Notes: a model not told the origin generated them from the sequence alone. DNA of 7,489 nt from Hyphomicrobiales bacterium (GCA_017849395.1 JAFIHO010000020.1:1-7489); one strand, 5' to 3'. Shown: positions 1-5,933, numbered from the stretch's first letter. A program made the numbers and translations.

Positions 1-48
1 GCGTTTTTGCAGAAATTCCCGCAGACGGCCTGCCCTGAAAGGTGGCGG

Positions 49-77
49 CTTATACCCAGGGGGGCCGGGAGGGTCAA
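49..77 (-). promoter_or_regulatory. Strong sigma70-type promoter reading leftwards out of the window
   Basis: Read on the minus strand, a TTGACC -35 element (77-72) is followed by a 17-bp spacer and a TATAAG -10 element (54-49). This is nearly ideal for the housekeeping sigma factor of alphaproteobacteria. Transcription would start near position 42 and leave the window. No start codon lies in the remaining 41 bases, so the gene served begins outside. Such promoters often precede ribosomal-protein or other highly expressed genes, but that identity is inference. The element is divergent from the Sel1/receptor operon and lies only about 33 bp from the inverted repeat at 110-124. Confidence 0.7.
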
Positions 78-109
78 GCGGCGCGATAAGGATATTTCAA
101 CCTATCAGT

Positions 110-124
110 TGCGAGTCACTCGCA
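110..124. promoter_or_regulatory. Perfect 7-1-7 inverted repeat, candidate operator
   Basis: TGCGAGTCACTCGCA is a perfect palindrome with a single central base. The 7-1-7 geometry and the TGCGA/TCGCA ends resemble operators of the Fur superfamily. It lies between the leftward promoter and the rightward operon, immediately before a TTGACT hexamer (125-130) that could be a -35 element, although no convincing -10 follows at the right distance. The identity of the binding protein is inference. Confidence 0.5.
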
Positions 125-160
125 TTGACTCGGCCAGAAGAATCCAACAACTTCAATCTT

Positions 161-179
161 GATAGTGATTATCACTTTC
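161..179. promoter_or_regulatory. Fur-type box upstream of the Sel1/receptor operon
   Basis: GATAGTGATTATCACTTTC matches the classical 19-bp Fur box (GATAATGATAATCATTATC) at 15 of 19 positions and contains the perfect 13-bp palindrome AGTGATTATCACT (164-176). It ends one base before the AGGAG ribosome binding site of the first gene. A bound repressor would therefore sit over the transcription start or early leader. Repression by a Fur-family protein under metal sufficiency is the expected mode. Whether that protein senses iron, zinc or manganese cannot be read from the DNA. Confidence 0.65.
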
Positions 180-190
180 AGGAGATTTCT

Positions 191-748
191 TTGAGCAATA
201 TCCACCCCCTGCCAGTGCGCCACCGTCCTCACCAGCCTCCCGAAGCGTGGCGGGCCGCCGCGCTGTCCGAAATGAGCAATGAGGAACTCAGCCGGGCCCT
301 GGGCGGCGACCAGGCTGCGGACTGGCTGGATGCCGCGACCGCCTCAGGGCTGCCGGAGACCCAGGTGCGGCTGGGCCGGATGCTGTTGGCGGGTCAGGGC
401 GTGGCGGAAAACCGCCGCGCCGCCTTTGCCTGTTTCCTTTGCGCCGCCGGGTCGGGCGATGCGGAGGCGGAAAACCTGCTGGGCCGCTGCTTCGAGAATG
501 GTTGGGGCGTGGAGAAAAACAGGGCTGAGGCGCGCGCATGTTTCCGCCGTGCGGCGGAAGCGGGCGATTTTCGCGGCGCGTTCAATCACGCTTCCTACGT
601 TGCCGCCGATGGCAGTCTTGCGGGTGCGTTGCATTGGTATGAACGCGCGCTGGAAACCGCGCCGGAGCCGGTGCGGGATTATATGGTGACCGCACTTATG
701 CATCATCCTCATTGCGTGGTGCGCACTTTCGCCCTCGCCTGGCGCTAA
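191..748 (+). CDS. Sel1-like repeat protein, first gene of a metal-regulated operon
   Basis: This 185-residue protein has no evident signal peptide. From about residue 54 to 159 it carries roughly three Sel1-like repeats (36-residue helical hairpins), seen as the LGRMLLAGQGV and LGRCFENGWGV segments, each followed by an A-C-F-x-x-A-A-x-x-G-D pattern. Sel1 repeats are protein-interaction scaffolds and no enzymatic residues are visible. The TTG at 191 was chosen because AGGAG (180-184) lies six bases upstream and because an earlier in-frame TTG at 125 would place the Fur-type box inside the gene. ATG 272 lacks a good ribosome binding site. The next gene follows after 36 bp. Small Sel1 proteins are familiar partners of TonB-dependent receptors in iron operons, usually with a PiuC-type dioxygenase, which is absent here. 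The precise role is unknown. Confidence 0.8.
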   Translation: MSNIHPLPVRHRPHQPPEAWRAAALSEMSNEELSRALGGDQAADWLDAATASGLPETQVRLGRMLLAGQGVAENRRAAFACFLCAAGSGDAEAENLLGRCFENGWGVEKNRAEARACFRRAAEAGDFRGAFNHASYVAADGSLAGALHWYERALETAPEPVRDYMVTALMHHPHCVVRTFALAWR

Positions 749-784
749 GAGACCCATTGTACGGCCAGCATTAAATCTGCAAAC

Positions 785-1174
785 ATGCGCGACATGAAAC
801 GTGCCCGCAGCATCGCACAGGCCGGTCCGACCGCATCGCGGTTGGTCACCCTGTTCGCGCTGCTGGCGCTTTTCCTGCAAAGCTTTGCGGTCCAGACCCA
901 TATTCACCGCTTCGCGCCGCCGACACGCGCCGGTATCGAACAGAGCGTCCAGGCGCCGGTTCAAGCGCCGCTGAATACGCAGGATCCGCTGGACCAGGCC
1001 GGATGCCGCCTGTGCCAAGAAATCGCGCATTTTGGAATTTTCGTTGGCCCGACAGCCGCGATCTTCTCGCTGGTGCCTGCTGTCACAGGGCTGTCCTTCT
1101 TCCTGCTATCTGCCACGGTCAGCGCAACCGCGCCGCCCTTCTCCTGGCAGAGCCGCGCGCCGCCTCTCAACTAA
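785..1174 (+). CDS. Small membrane protein with HxH and CxxC motifs (DUF2946-like)
   Basis: This is a 129-residue protein with a basic N terminus, a hydrophobic segment at about 19-36 and a second one at about 90-112. The segment between them should face the periplasm and contains H39-x-H41, then C74-x-x-C77 and H82. It ends in a WQSRAPP-type tail. This layout (signal-like helix, HxH, CxxC, second helix, W-x-S-R-A-P-P end) resembles small DUF2946-type proteins often found next to TonB-dependent receptors. The family assignment is by recollection of pattern. A metal-binding or relay role in the periplasm is inference from the His/Cys motifs and from the receptor gene downstream. The start may be ATG 785 or ATG 794, and neither has a clear Shine-Dalgarno. 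It is probably cotranscribed with the genes on both sides. Confidence 0.7.
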   Translation: MRDMKRARSIAQAGPTASRLVTLFALLALFLQSFAVQTHIHRFAPPTRAGIEQSVQAPVQAPLNTQDPLDQAGCRLCQEIAHFGIFVGPTAAIFSLVPAVTGLSFFLLSATVSATAPPFSWQSRAPPLN

Positions 1175-1194
1175 CCCCATCGTCGTGATTCCGC

Positions 1195-1235
1195 GCCCGG
1201 CCATGCCGCCGGGCTTCGCATCGGGCCATCGCCCG
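1195..1235 (+). other. Two consecutive GC-rich hairpins in the leader of the receptor gene
   Basis: The 86-bp gap before the receptor gene holds a perfect 7-bp stem (GCCCGGC 1195-1201 with GCCGGGC 1208-1214, 6-nt loop) and a 5-bp stem (CGGGC 1222-1226 with GCCCG 1231-1235, 4-nt loop). No T-run follows, so this is not a standard terminator. The hairpins may stabilise the receptor message, slow transcription, or be a small extragenic palindrome. Confidence 0.45.
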
Positions 1236-1260
1236 TGCTTTCCGATATTTGGAGTTGGTC

Positions 1261-3240
1261 ATGTTTCGTTCCTTCCTGTTTTGCAGCGCCGGAGCCGTCG
1301 CGCTGCTTGCTTCCGCCGGACCCGGCCTGGCGCAATCCCATTCTGGCGCATCCGAAACCGTGGTCGTGACAGCATCCCCGCTGGGAGGCACGCCGCCTTC
1401 CATTTCTGCTCGCGTTGATTCAGACCAGATATTGCGCAATGGCGGCTCGACACTCGCGGATTCGCTGGCAAACATTCCCGGCGTGAGCGGAAGCGGCTTT
1501 GCGTCCGGTTCCAGCCGCCCCATCATTCGCGGCATGGACGCCAGCCGCGTGCGCGTTCTGGAAGACGGCACCAGCAGTTCCGATGCGTCAGACATCGGTC
1601 CCGATCATGGCGTGCCGATCGACCCCATGTCGGCGCGCAGCATCGAAGTCGTGCGCGGCGCGGCGACCTTGCGGTATGGCAGCCAGGCTATTGGCGGCGT
1701 GGTCAACGCGATCAACAACCGCGTGCCGCTGGAGCTTACCGACAAGACAAGCTGGGAGGGAACGACCACATACGATTCCGTGTCGGATTCCGGGCAGGTT
1801 GCGCTGCTGGGCGATACCAGCGTGGGCAATTTTGCTTTCCACGCCGACGGCTTTTATCGCCACACCGACAATTACGACACGCCGCTGGGCATGCAGCCCA
1901 ATTCCTTTTTCCGGGGCGACGGGTTCTCGGCGGGGAGTTCCTATTTCTTCGGCGACGGCAACCGGATCGGCGCGGCCGTGGTGCACTATGATTCCAAATA
2001 TGGCGTGCCCAGCGACACGACCTATATCGACATGCGCCAGACCAAATTCCTGACCGGATCGGCGCTGGATATCGACCAGGGCGCGTTTCAGACGCTGAAT
2101 ATCACCGGCAGCTATGGCAATTACGAGCACAAGGAAAAGAACCCGGACGGCAGTGTTAATTCCACGTTCAAGAACAAGGAATTCGACGGCCGCGCCGAAG
2201 CGCTGTTCGATGCTATTGGACCGTTCAGCAGTTCGGCGCTGGGCATTGAAATCCAGAACCGGCAGTTCCAGGCGCTGGGCGAAGCGTCCGACTATTTGCT
2301 GCCGACCATTACCCAGAATTACGCCGGCTTTCTGTTCACAGAAGCACCCATTGGAAGCAGCCTGCATCTGCAGGCGGGCGGCCGTGTGGAAGTTGTGCGC
2401 ATCCAGGGAACACCTGCATCGGATGTCTATACGGGGCGTGATTTTACGCCGGTCAGCGGGTCCATTGGGCTTCTGTACGATCTGACGGATGCGGTGAAAA
2501 TCGGTCTGACGGGATCGAGCACGGCGCGCGCGCCGGCGCAGACCGAACTGTTCTCGCGCGGCGCGCATGACGGGCCGCAGACTTTCGAGACCGGTAATCC
2601 CAATCTGAAAGCGGAGCGGGCCAATTCGGTGGAGGCGACCTTGCGGCTGCGCTTCCATGAATTCAGCTTCGACGGCAGCATCTACAGCAATCAGTTCGAC
2701 GACTATGTTTATGGCGCGCTGACGGGGCGCATCTGCGAGGATGACGGTACTTGCGCCTTCGGCGGGCCCGGCGAGTTGCGCGAGATGAATTATACCCAAG
2801 GCAGCGCCCATTTCCGGGGCCTGGAAGGAAAGGCCTCCTACGATGTCTGGCATGTTGATAGCGGGATTTTGAAACTGGACATGCTGGGCGATTATGTGCG
2901 CGCGACGCTGGCGGGCGGGACGAATGTGCCGCGCATTCCGCCATGGCGGTTCGGCGGCGGTCTGTCCTGGGAAAGCCCGGAGGTCGATGCCGGGTTCACG
3001 GTGATGCAGGTCGGCGAGCAGAACAATCCCGGCATGTTCGACACGGTGACGCCGGGTTATGTATCGGTCGATGCGCAGATCGCGTGGCGTCCTTTCACCA
3101 GCAATCCGAATATCGAGTTTGCGCTGATCGGGCGGAATCTGGCGGATCAGGTGGCGCGCAACGCGGCGGCGCTGAACAAGGATCTGGTGATTCTGCCGGG
3201 GCGCAATTTCCGCATCGCGTTGCGCTACGCGACAAACTAG
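1261..3240 (+). CDS. TonB-dependent outer-membrane receptor, ZnuD-like (probable zinc or other metal uptake)
   Basis: This is a 659-residue outer-membrane receptor that would import its ligand using TonB/ExbBD energy. It has a signal peptide (cleavage after GLA, about residue 24), a TonB box ETVVVTA (32-38), a plug domain (about 43-150) with IIRGMD, VLEDG and IEVVRGAATLRYGS, and then a 22-strand-type barrel ending in FRIALRYATN. The plug segment GPDHGVPID (from about 113) corresponds to the SPDHAV segment of Neisseria ZnuD, whose Asp-His pair I recall as zinc ligands; here they are D115 and H116. A His in the loop before TFETGNPNLKAER (H436) may be a further ligand. There is no His-rich loop. 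One predicted loop carries C492 and C498. ATG 1261 was chosen because GGAG (1251-1254) lies six bases upstream; the in-frame TTG at 1249 overlaps that site. Iron chelates remain possible, since the operon's operator looks Fur-like. Confidence 0.88.
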   Translation: MFRSFLFCSAGAVALLASAGPGLAQSHSGASETVVVTASPLGGTPPSISARVDSDQILRNGGSTLADSLANIPGVSGSGFASGSSRPIIRGMDASRVRVLEDGTSSSDASDIGPDHGVPIDPMSARSIEVVRGAATLRYGSQAIGGVVNAINNRVPLELTDKTSWEGTTTYDSVSDSGQVALLGDTSVGNFAFHADGFYRHTDNYDTPLGMQPNSFFRGDGFSAGSSYFFGDGNRIGAAVVHYDSKYGVPSDTTYIDMRQTKFLTGSALDIDQGAFQTLNITGSYGNYEHKEKNPDGSVNSTFKNKEFDGRAEALFDAIGPFSSSALGIEIQNRQFQALGEASDYLLPTITQNYAGFLFTEAPIGSSLHLQAGGRVEVVRIQGTPASDVYTGRDFTPVSGSIGLLYDLTDAVKIGLTGSSTARAPAQTELFSRGAHDGPQTFETGNPNLKAERANSVEATLRLRFHEFSFDGSIYSNQFDDYVYGALTGRICEDDGTCAFGGPGELREMNYTQGSAHFRGLEGKASYDVWHVDSGILKLDMLGDYVRATLAGGTNVPRIPPWRFGGGLSWESPEVDAGFTVMQVGEQNNPGMFDTVTPGYVSVDAQIAWRPFTSNPNIEFALIGRNLADQVARNAAALNKDLVILPGRNFRIALRYATN

Positions 3241-3740
3241 CCAAACAAGTCGAAGCGCGTGCCGGCTACGCGCGCTTCGTGTTCCAGCAGCTTGCGCTTG
3301 AGCGGCAGCCCGCCGGCATAGCCGGTGAGGCTGCCGTTGCTGCCGATCACCCTGTGGCATGGCACGATGAGGGCGATGGGATTGGCGCCGTTGGCGGCGC
3401 CGACCGCGCGGGCGGCTTCGGGGTGACCGATCTTCTTCGCCAGCGCGCCATAGCTGGTAGTGGTGCCGAAGGGGATATCGCGCAGCGCGGTCCAGACGCG
3501 CTTGTTGAAGTCGGGGCCTTCCGGCATCAGTTCGAAGTCGAATGTCTGGCGCTTGCCGTTGGCATACTGGGTCACCTGGCGTTGCACATGGGTCAGTTTC
3601 TTCTCGTTCTTCTCGGCCTCAGGATCGACCTTCGCGGCGCCGGTCGCGCGGAGGTAGAAGCGGAGGAGACGGCCTTCCTCGTCCACCCAGGCGGCGAAGG
3701 TCTGAAAGGGCGACTCGATTGTGTGCCAATAGCGTTTCAT
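3237..3740 (-). CDS. ogt: Methylated-DNA--protein-cysteine S-methyltransferase (O6-alkylguanine repair)
   Basis: This is a suicide repair protein of 167 residues that moves the alkyl group from O6-alkylguanine (and O4-alkylthymine) to its own cysteine. The signature PCHRV is present with acceptor C128. The helix-turn-helix FGTTTSYGALA with Y97, the Arg finger in AARAVGAANGANP (R111) and the LTGYAGG substrate loop are all intact. The length is normal for a free-standing Ogt. The start at 3740 is set by an ATGA overlap with the stop codon of the upstream ada-alkA gene and by AAGGAAG about five bases before it. An in-frame GTG at 3764 would only add eight residues inside that gene. Translation is therefore probably coupled. 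Its stop codon overlaps that of the convergent receptor gene within CTAG (3237-3240). Confidence 0.95.
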   Translation of the reverse strand: MKRYWHTIESPFQTFAAWVDEEGRLLRFYLRATGAAKVDPEAEKNEKKLTHVQRQVTQYANGKRQTFDFELMPEGPDFNKRVWTALRDIPFGTTTSYGALAKKIGHPEAARAVGAANGANPIALIVPCHRVIGSNGSLTGYAGGLPLKRKLLEHEARVAGTRFDLFG

Positions 3741-5155
3741 GCTGCTTCCTTCAGGCTGGACCACAGATGCATGGTGGCGAGGCTGCGATGAGGCGCGAAG
3801 GCGCTCATCAGGCGCGCGCTTTGATCCGGATCGGGGCGTTCGGGAAGATTATGCAGGCGTTGCAGCGCGGTCGCCAGCGCGCTGTCGCCTACGGGGGCGG
3901 CGTCGGCAAAGCCGCCGCGCAACAGGATATAACGCGCCGTCCATGTGCCGATGCCGCGCTGGGCGGTGAGTTTCTTTTCGGCCGCGATGGCGGACATGCG
4001 GGTCAGGCCTTCGATGTCGAGATCGCCGCGCGCCACAGCAGCGGCGGCGTCGATCAGATAGCCCGCCTTGGAACGCGAATAGCGGCGGCCATGCAGCGCG
4101 GCGATGTCGAGATCGGCGGTGCGTTCGGGCGTCGGGTGCGTATACATGTCGCCGATCTTTTCGCCCGCCAGGCGGATGAAATCGCTGCGCAGGGACGTGG
4201 CGAATTTCACATGGATCTGCTGGCCGATGATGGCCCAGCACAGCGCGTCGAAGCCGGTCGGCAGAAGGGGCATACGCAAGCCCCGACGGCGCGAGACGAA
4301 ATCGGCGTGACGGGTTTCAAAGGGGGCGATGTCGTTGGTAAGGCTCAACATCCGCAGCGCCGCGCCATGCAGCGCCGCGATGCTGTCGCGACCGAGTTTG
4401 GTATCGGCATGGATTTTCGCCCAGGCCCCTTCCCGCTCCAGCGACAGCTCCAGCACGGCGGGGCCGTCGGGCGTGGCCAGCGCCTTCCAGATGCGGTTGC
4501 CTTCGGCGCGTTCGCAGATGCGTTCGGGATCGCGCGCGTGATAGGCGAGGATTTCCTGGGCGCGGTAATTGGGCGGCAGATGCAGCAGGAAGGCGGTTGC
4601 GCCATCCAGAGCGCGCCAGGCGCCGGGTGTCATGCGCATCTGGGACAGGAACTGGCGGTGGAAGACGGATTCGCTTTCGAAGCCTGCCTCGAAACCGATA
4701 TCGACCACCTTGTCCTTGCCGGACAACAGCAGTGACGCGGCACGGCGCACCCGTTCGCGCCGCAGCCACCCCGCGGGGGCGAGATGGGCGTGATCGCGGA
4801 ACAGGTCGCCCAATTTGGTCAGGCTGACACCCGCCGCGCGGGCGAGCGCGGAGGCGTCCGCGAAATCGGCGGGTGATGCGGTGACGCGGGCGGACAAGCC
4901 ATCAAACAGCGCCACGTCTTCGTCTTCGCCGCGATAGAAAAGATCGGGACGGCAGCGTTTGCAGGCGCGCAGGCCCGCGGCGTTGGCTTCCGCCTCGGTG
5001 GTGAACAGGCGCACATTTTCAGGCTTCGGGGGGCGTGCGGGGCAGGATGGCAGGCAGTAGATGCCGGTGGTCAGCACGCCAATGATGAAGCGGCCATTGA
5101 ACTTTCCGGCGCGGGCGTCGTCGCGATTCCAGGAGAAGGGTTTGGGCAGGGTCAT
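3737..5155 (-). CDS. alkA: Ada-AlkA fusion: methylation-sensing AraC-type activator with 3-methyladenine DNA glycosylase
   Basis: This is a 472-residue, three-part protein. Residues 1-75 form an Ada methylphosphotriester domain with zinc cysteines C34, C38, C65 and C68. This spacing is the same as E. coli Ada C38/C42/C69/C72, and C34 is the expected methyl acceptor. Residues about 92-182 are an AraC-type double helix-turn-helix (VVDIGFEAGFESESVFHRQF). Residues about 187-472 are AlkA: an N-terminal beta domain, AIIGQQI, a helix-hairpin-helix around RGIGTWTAR (about 400-408) and catalytic Asp in PVGD (D424, equivalent to E. coli D238). The protein should sense alkylation, activate its own operon, and excise 3-methyladenine and related bases. 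Unlike E. coli Ada it has no C-terminal methyltransferase domain; that activity is the coupled ogt gene. AGGGG lies seven bases before the ATG. Confidence 0.95.
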   Translation of the reverse strand: MTLPKPFSWNRDDARAGKFNGRFIIGVLTTGIYCLPSCPARPPKPENVRLFTTEAEANAAGLRACKRCRPDLFYRGEDEDVALFDGLSARVTASPADFADASALARAAGVSLTKLGDLFRDHAHLAPAGWLRRERVRRAASLLLSGKDKVVDIGFEAGFESESVFHRQFLSQMRMTPGAWRALDGATAFLLHLPPNYRAQEILAYHARDPERICERAEGNRIWKALATPDGPAVLELSLEREGAWAKIHADTKLGRDSIAALHGAALRMLSLTNDIAPFETRHADFVSRRRGLRMPLLPTGFDALCWAIIGQQIHVKFATSLRSDFIRLAGEKIGDMYTHPTPERTADLDIAALHGRRYSRSKAGYLIDAAAAVARGDLDIEGLTRMSAIAAEKKLTAQRGIGTWTARYILLRGGFADAAPVGDSALATALQRLHNLPERPDPDQSARLMSAFAPHRSLATMHLWSSLKEAA

Positions 5156-5159
5156 GGCT

Positions 5160-5199
5160 TATCCCCTATCCACGGGGCGACATGCCTGAAATGGGGATA
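5160..5199 (-). promoter_or_regulatory. Inverted repeat able to mask the ada-alkA ribosome binding site
   Basis: On the minus strand TATCCCC (5199-5193) can pair with GGGGATA (5166-5160), and the second arm contains the GGGG of the ada-alkA Shine-Dalgarno. The 26-nt spacer makes the hairpin modest in strength. If transcription starts near 5200, the first arm would be at the very 5' end of the message. Translational control is inference. Confidence 0.35.
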
Positions 5200-5206
5200 G
5201 CAGCGC

Positions 5207-5271
5207 AATATGTCGAGAGGCGGCGGCGCAAAAGCGCAAGGGCATGATTTCTGTTTGGCGCGATTTGGCGC
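5207..5271 (-). promoter_or_regulatory. Candidate ada-alkA promoter with Ada-box-like sequence and tandem GCGCCAAA repeats
   Basis: Minus-strand CATATT (5212-5207) is the best -10 candidate, about 50 bases before the start codon. No good -35 element lies at the right spacing, as expected for an activator-dependent promoter. In the -35 region sits AAAGCGCA (5231-5238, plus strand), identical to the E. coli Ada box but in inverted orientation. Further upstream are two copies of GCGCCAAA (minus strand, 5271-5264 and 5261-5254) exactly 10 bp apart. Self-activation by methylated Ada-AlkA is the likely control; the site assignment is inference. Confidence 0.35.
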
Positions 5272-5377
5272 CATCCCCCTCCCCTGTCCACACACGTTGC
5301 GCCATCGCCGTTCCTTTCATCGGATGGCACTTTAGCGCGGCGCGTGGGAGGACGCCTCCTGTTTCGCGTTTTGGATG

Positions 5378-5905
5378 TCAGCGCGCCAAAGTCGGATAGA
5401 ACTGGGTGAAGGTGGTGTCCGTCGCGCCGTGGGTTTGGTGGCAGGCATAGCAGGCGGCGGTCTTTGGCATCAGCGCGGCGGGCTCGCTCTTGGTGCCGAA
5501 CACATAGAAACCCCAGCCGCCTTTCGATGCGTCCTTCACATGCGCCTCGACATTGGTAGCCGGGCCGGTCTGGAACTGGCCGCGCACTTGTACCGCCGCG
5601 CCGGTGCCGGGCACGCGATGTTCCAGCACCAACACCGTCCCATCGGGCCATTCGCCGGTTTTGAGGAACGCGTCATGCGCCGTGCGCGTCACGAACACAT
5701 TGTCGAAAAGGTGTGGGCGGGCTGCGGCGTCTACATAGGACATGTCGAACCCGGAGGAGAGGAAGACCCAGGTTCGGTAGTCCGCCGGGTAGTTCATCTT
5801 TCCGTCGGGAGTGTAGGTAAGCGGCGCGGATTGCTGCGCGAGAGCGGTGGTTGCGAAGACTGCGAGCGCGGCTATGGCGATTGATGTTGTCGGTTTGCCT
5901 GACAT
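5378..5905 (-). CDS. Exported cytochrome P460-family c-type haem protein lacking the crosslinking lysine
   Basis: This 175-residue protein has a signal peptide cut after ALA (about residue 23), so it acts in the periplasm. A single haem site, C152-Y-A-C155-H156, is followed by a tail ending FTQFYPTL. Family hallmarks are YRTWVFL (43-49), LKTGEWPDGTV (81-91), VEAHVKD and GWGFYVFG, which align with Nitrosomonas europaea cytochrome P460 as I remember it. That enzyme oxidises hydroxylamine and has a Lys covalently linked to haem in TVTVKELV. The equivalent position here is L94 in TVLVLEH. The protein may therefore be a non-crosslinked relative, as in cytochrome c'-beta, binding NO rather than oxidising hydroxylamine. 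ATG 5905 was chosen for GGGAGGGG just upstream and because the signal peptide begins there; the longer in-frame extension to 6082 runs through the terminator region. A weak hairpin at 5347-5359, without a T-run, follows the stop. The gene appears monocistronic. Confidence 0.88.
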   Translation of the reverse strand: MSGKPTTSIAIAALAVFATTALAQQSAPLTYTPDGKMNYPADYRTWVFLSSGFDMSYVDAAARPHLFDNVFVTRTAHDAFLKTGEWPDGTVLVLEHRVPGTGAAVQVRGQFQTGPATNVEAHVKDASKGGWGFYVFGTKSEPAALMPKTAACYACHQTHGATDTTFTQFYPTLAR

Positions 5906-5933
5906 CTTTTTCCCCTCCCATGCGGCGGGCGGA

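Noticed and set aside
1..162. Plus-strand frame open from the window edge, possible end of an upstream gene
   Set aside because: It crosses a strong opposite-strand promoter and both operator sequences and has no recognisable protein pattern.
125..190. N-terminal extension of the Sel1 gene from TTG 125
   Set aside because: The segment contains the Fur-type box and has no ribosome binding site, while TTG 191 has AGGAG six bases upstream.
344..1030. Minus-strand open frame of 228 codons over the Sel1 and small membrane protein genes
   Set aside because: It is antisense to two better-supported genes, its product looks Arg/Gln/Ala-rich without motifs, and it arises from high GC.
1588..3360. Minus-strand open frame of 590 codons opposite the receptor gene
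   Set aside because: Its length is striking, but it mirrors the codon pattern of a well-recognised receptor; the product is rich in Arg, Ala and Gln and shows no domain.
3542..4735. Plus-strand open frame of 397 codons opposite ada-alkA
   Set aside because: It is the antisense shadow of a gene with intact catalytic motifs; no recognisable domain or start site.
5341..5368. Hairpin after the P460-family gene as a terminator
   Set aside because: The stem is only five base pairs (GGAGG/CCTCC) and is not followed by a T-run on the minus strand.
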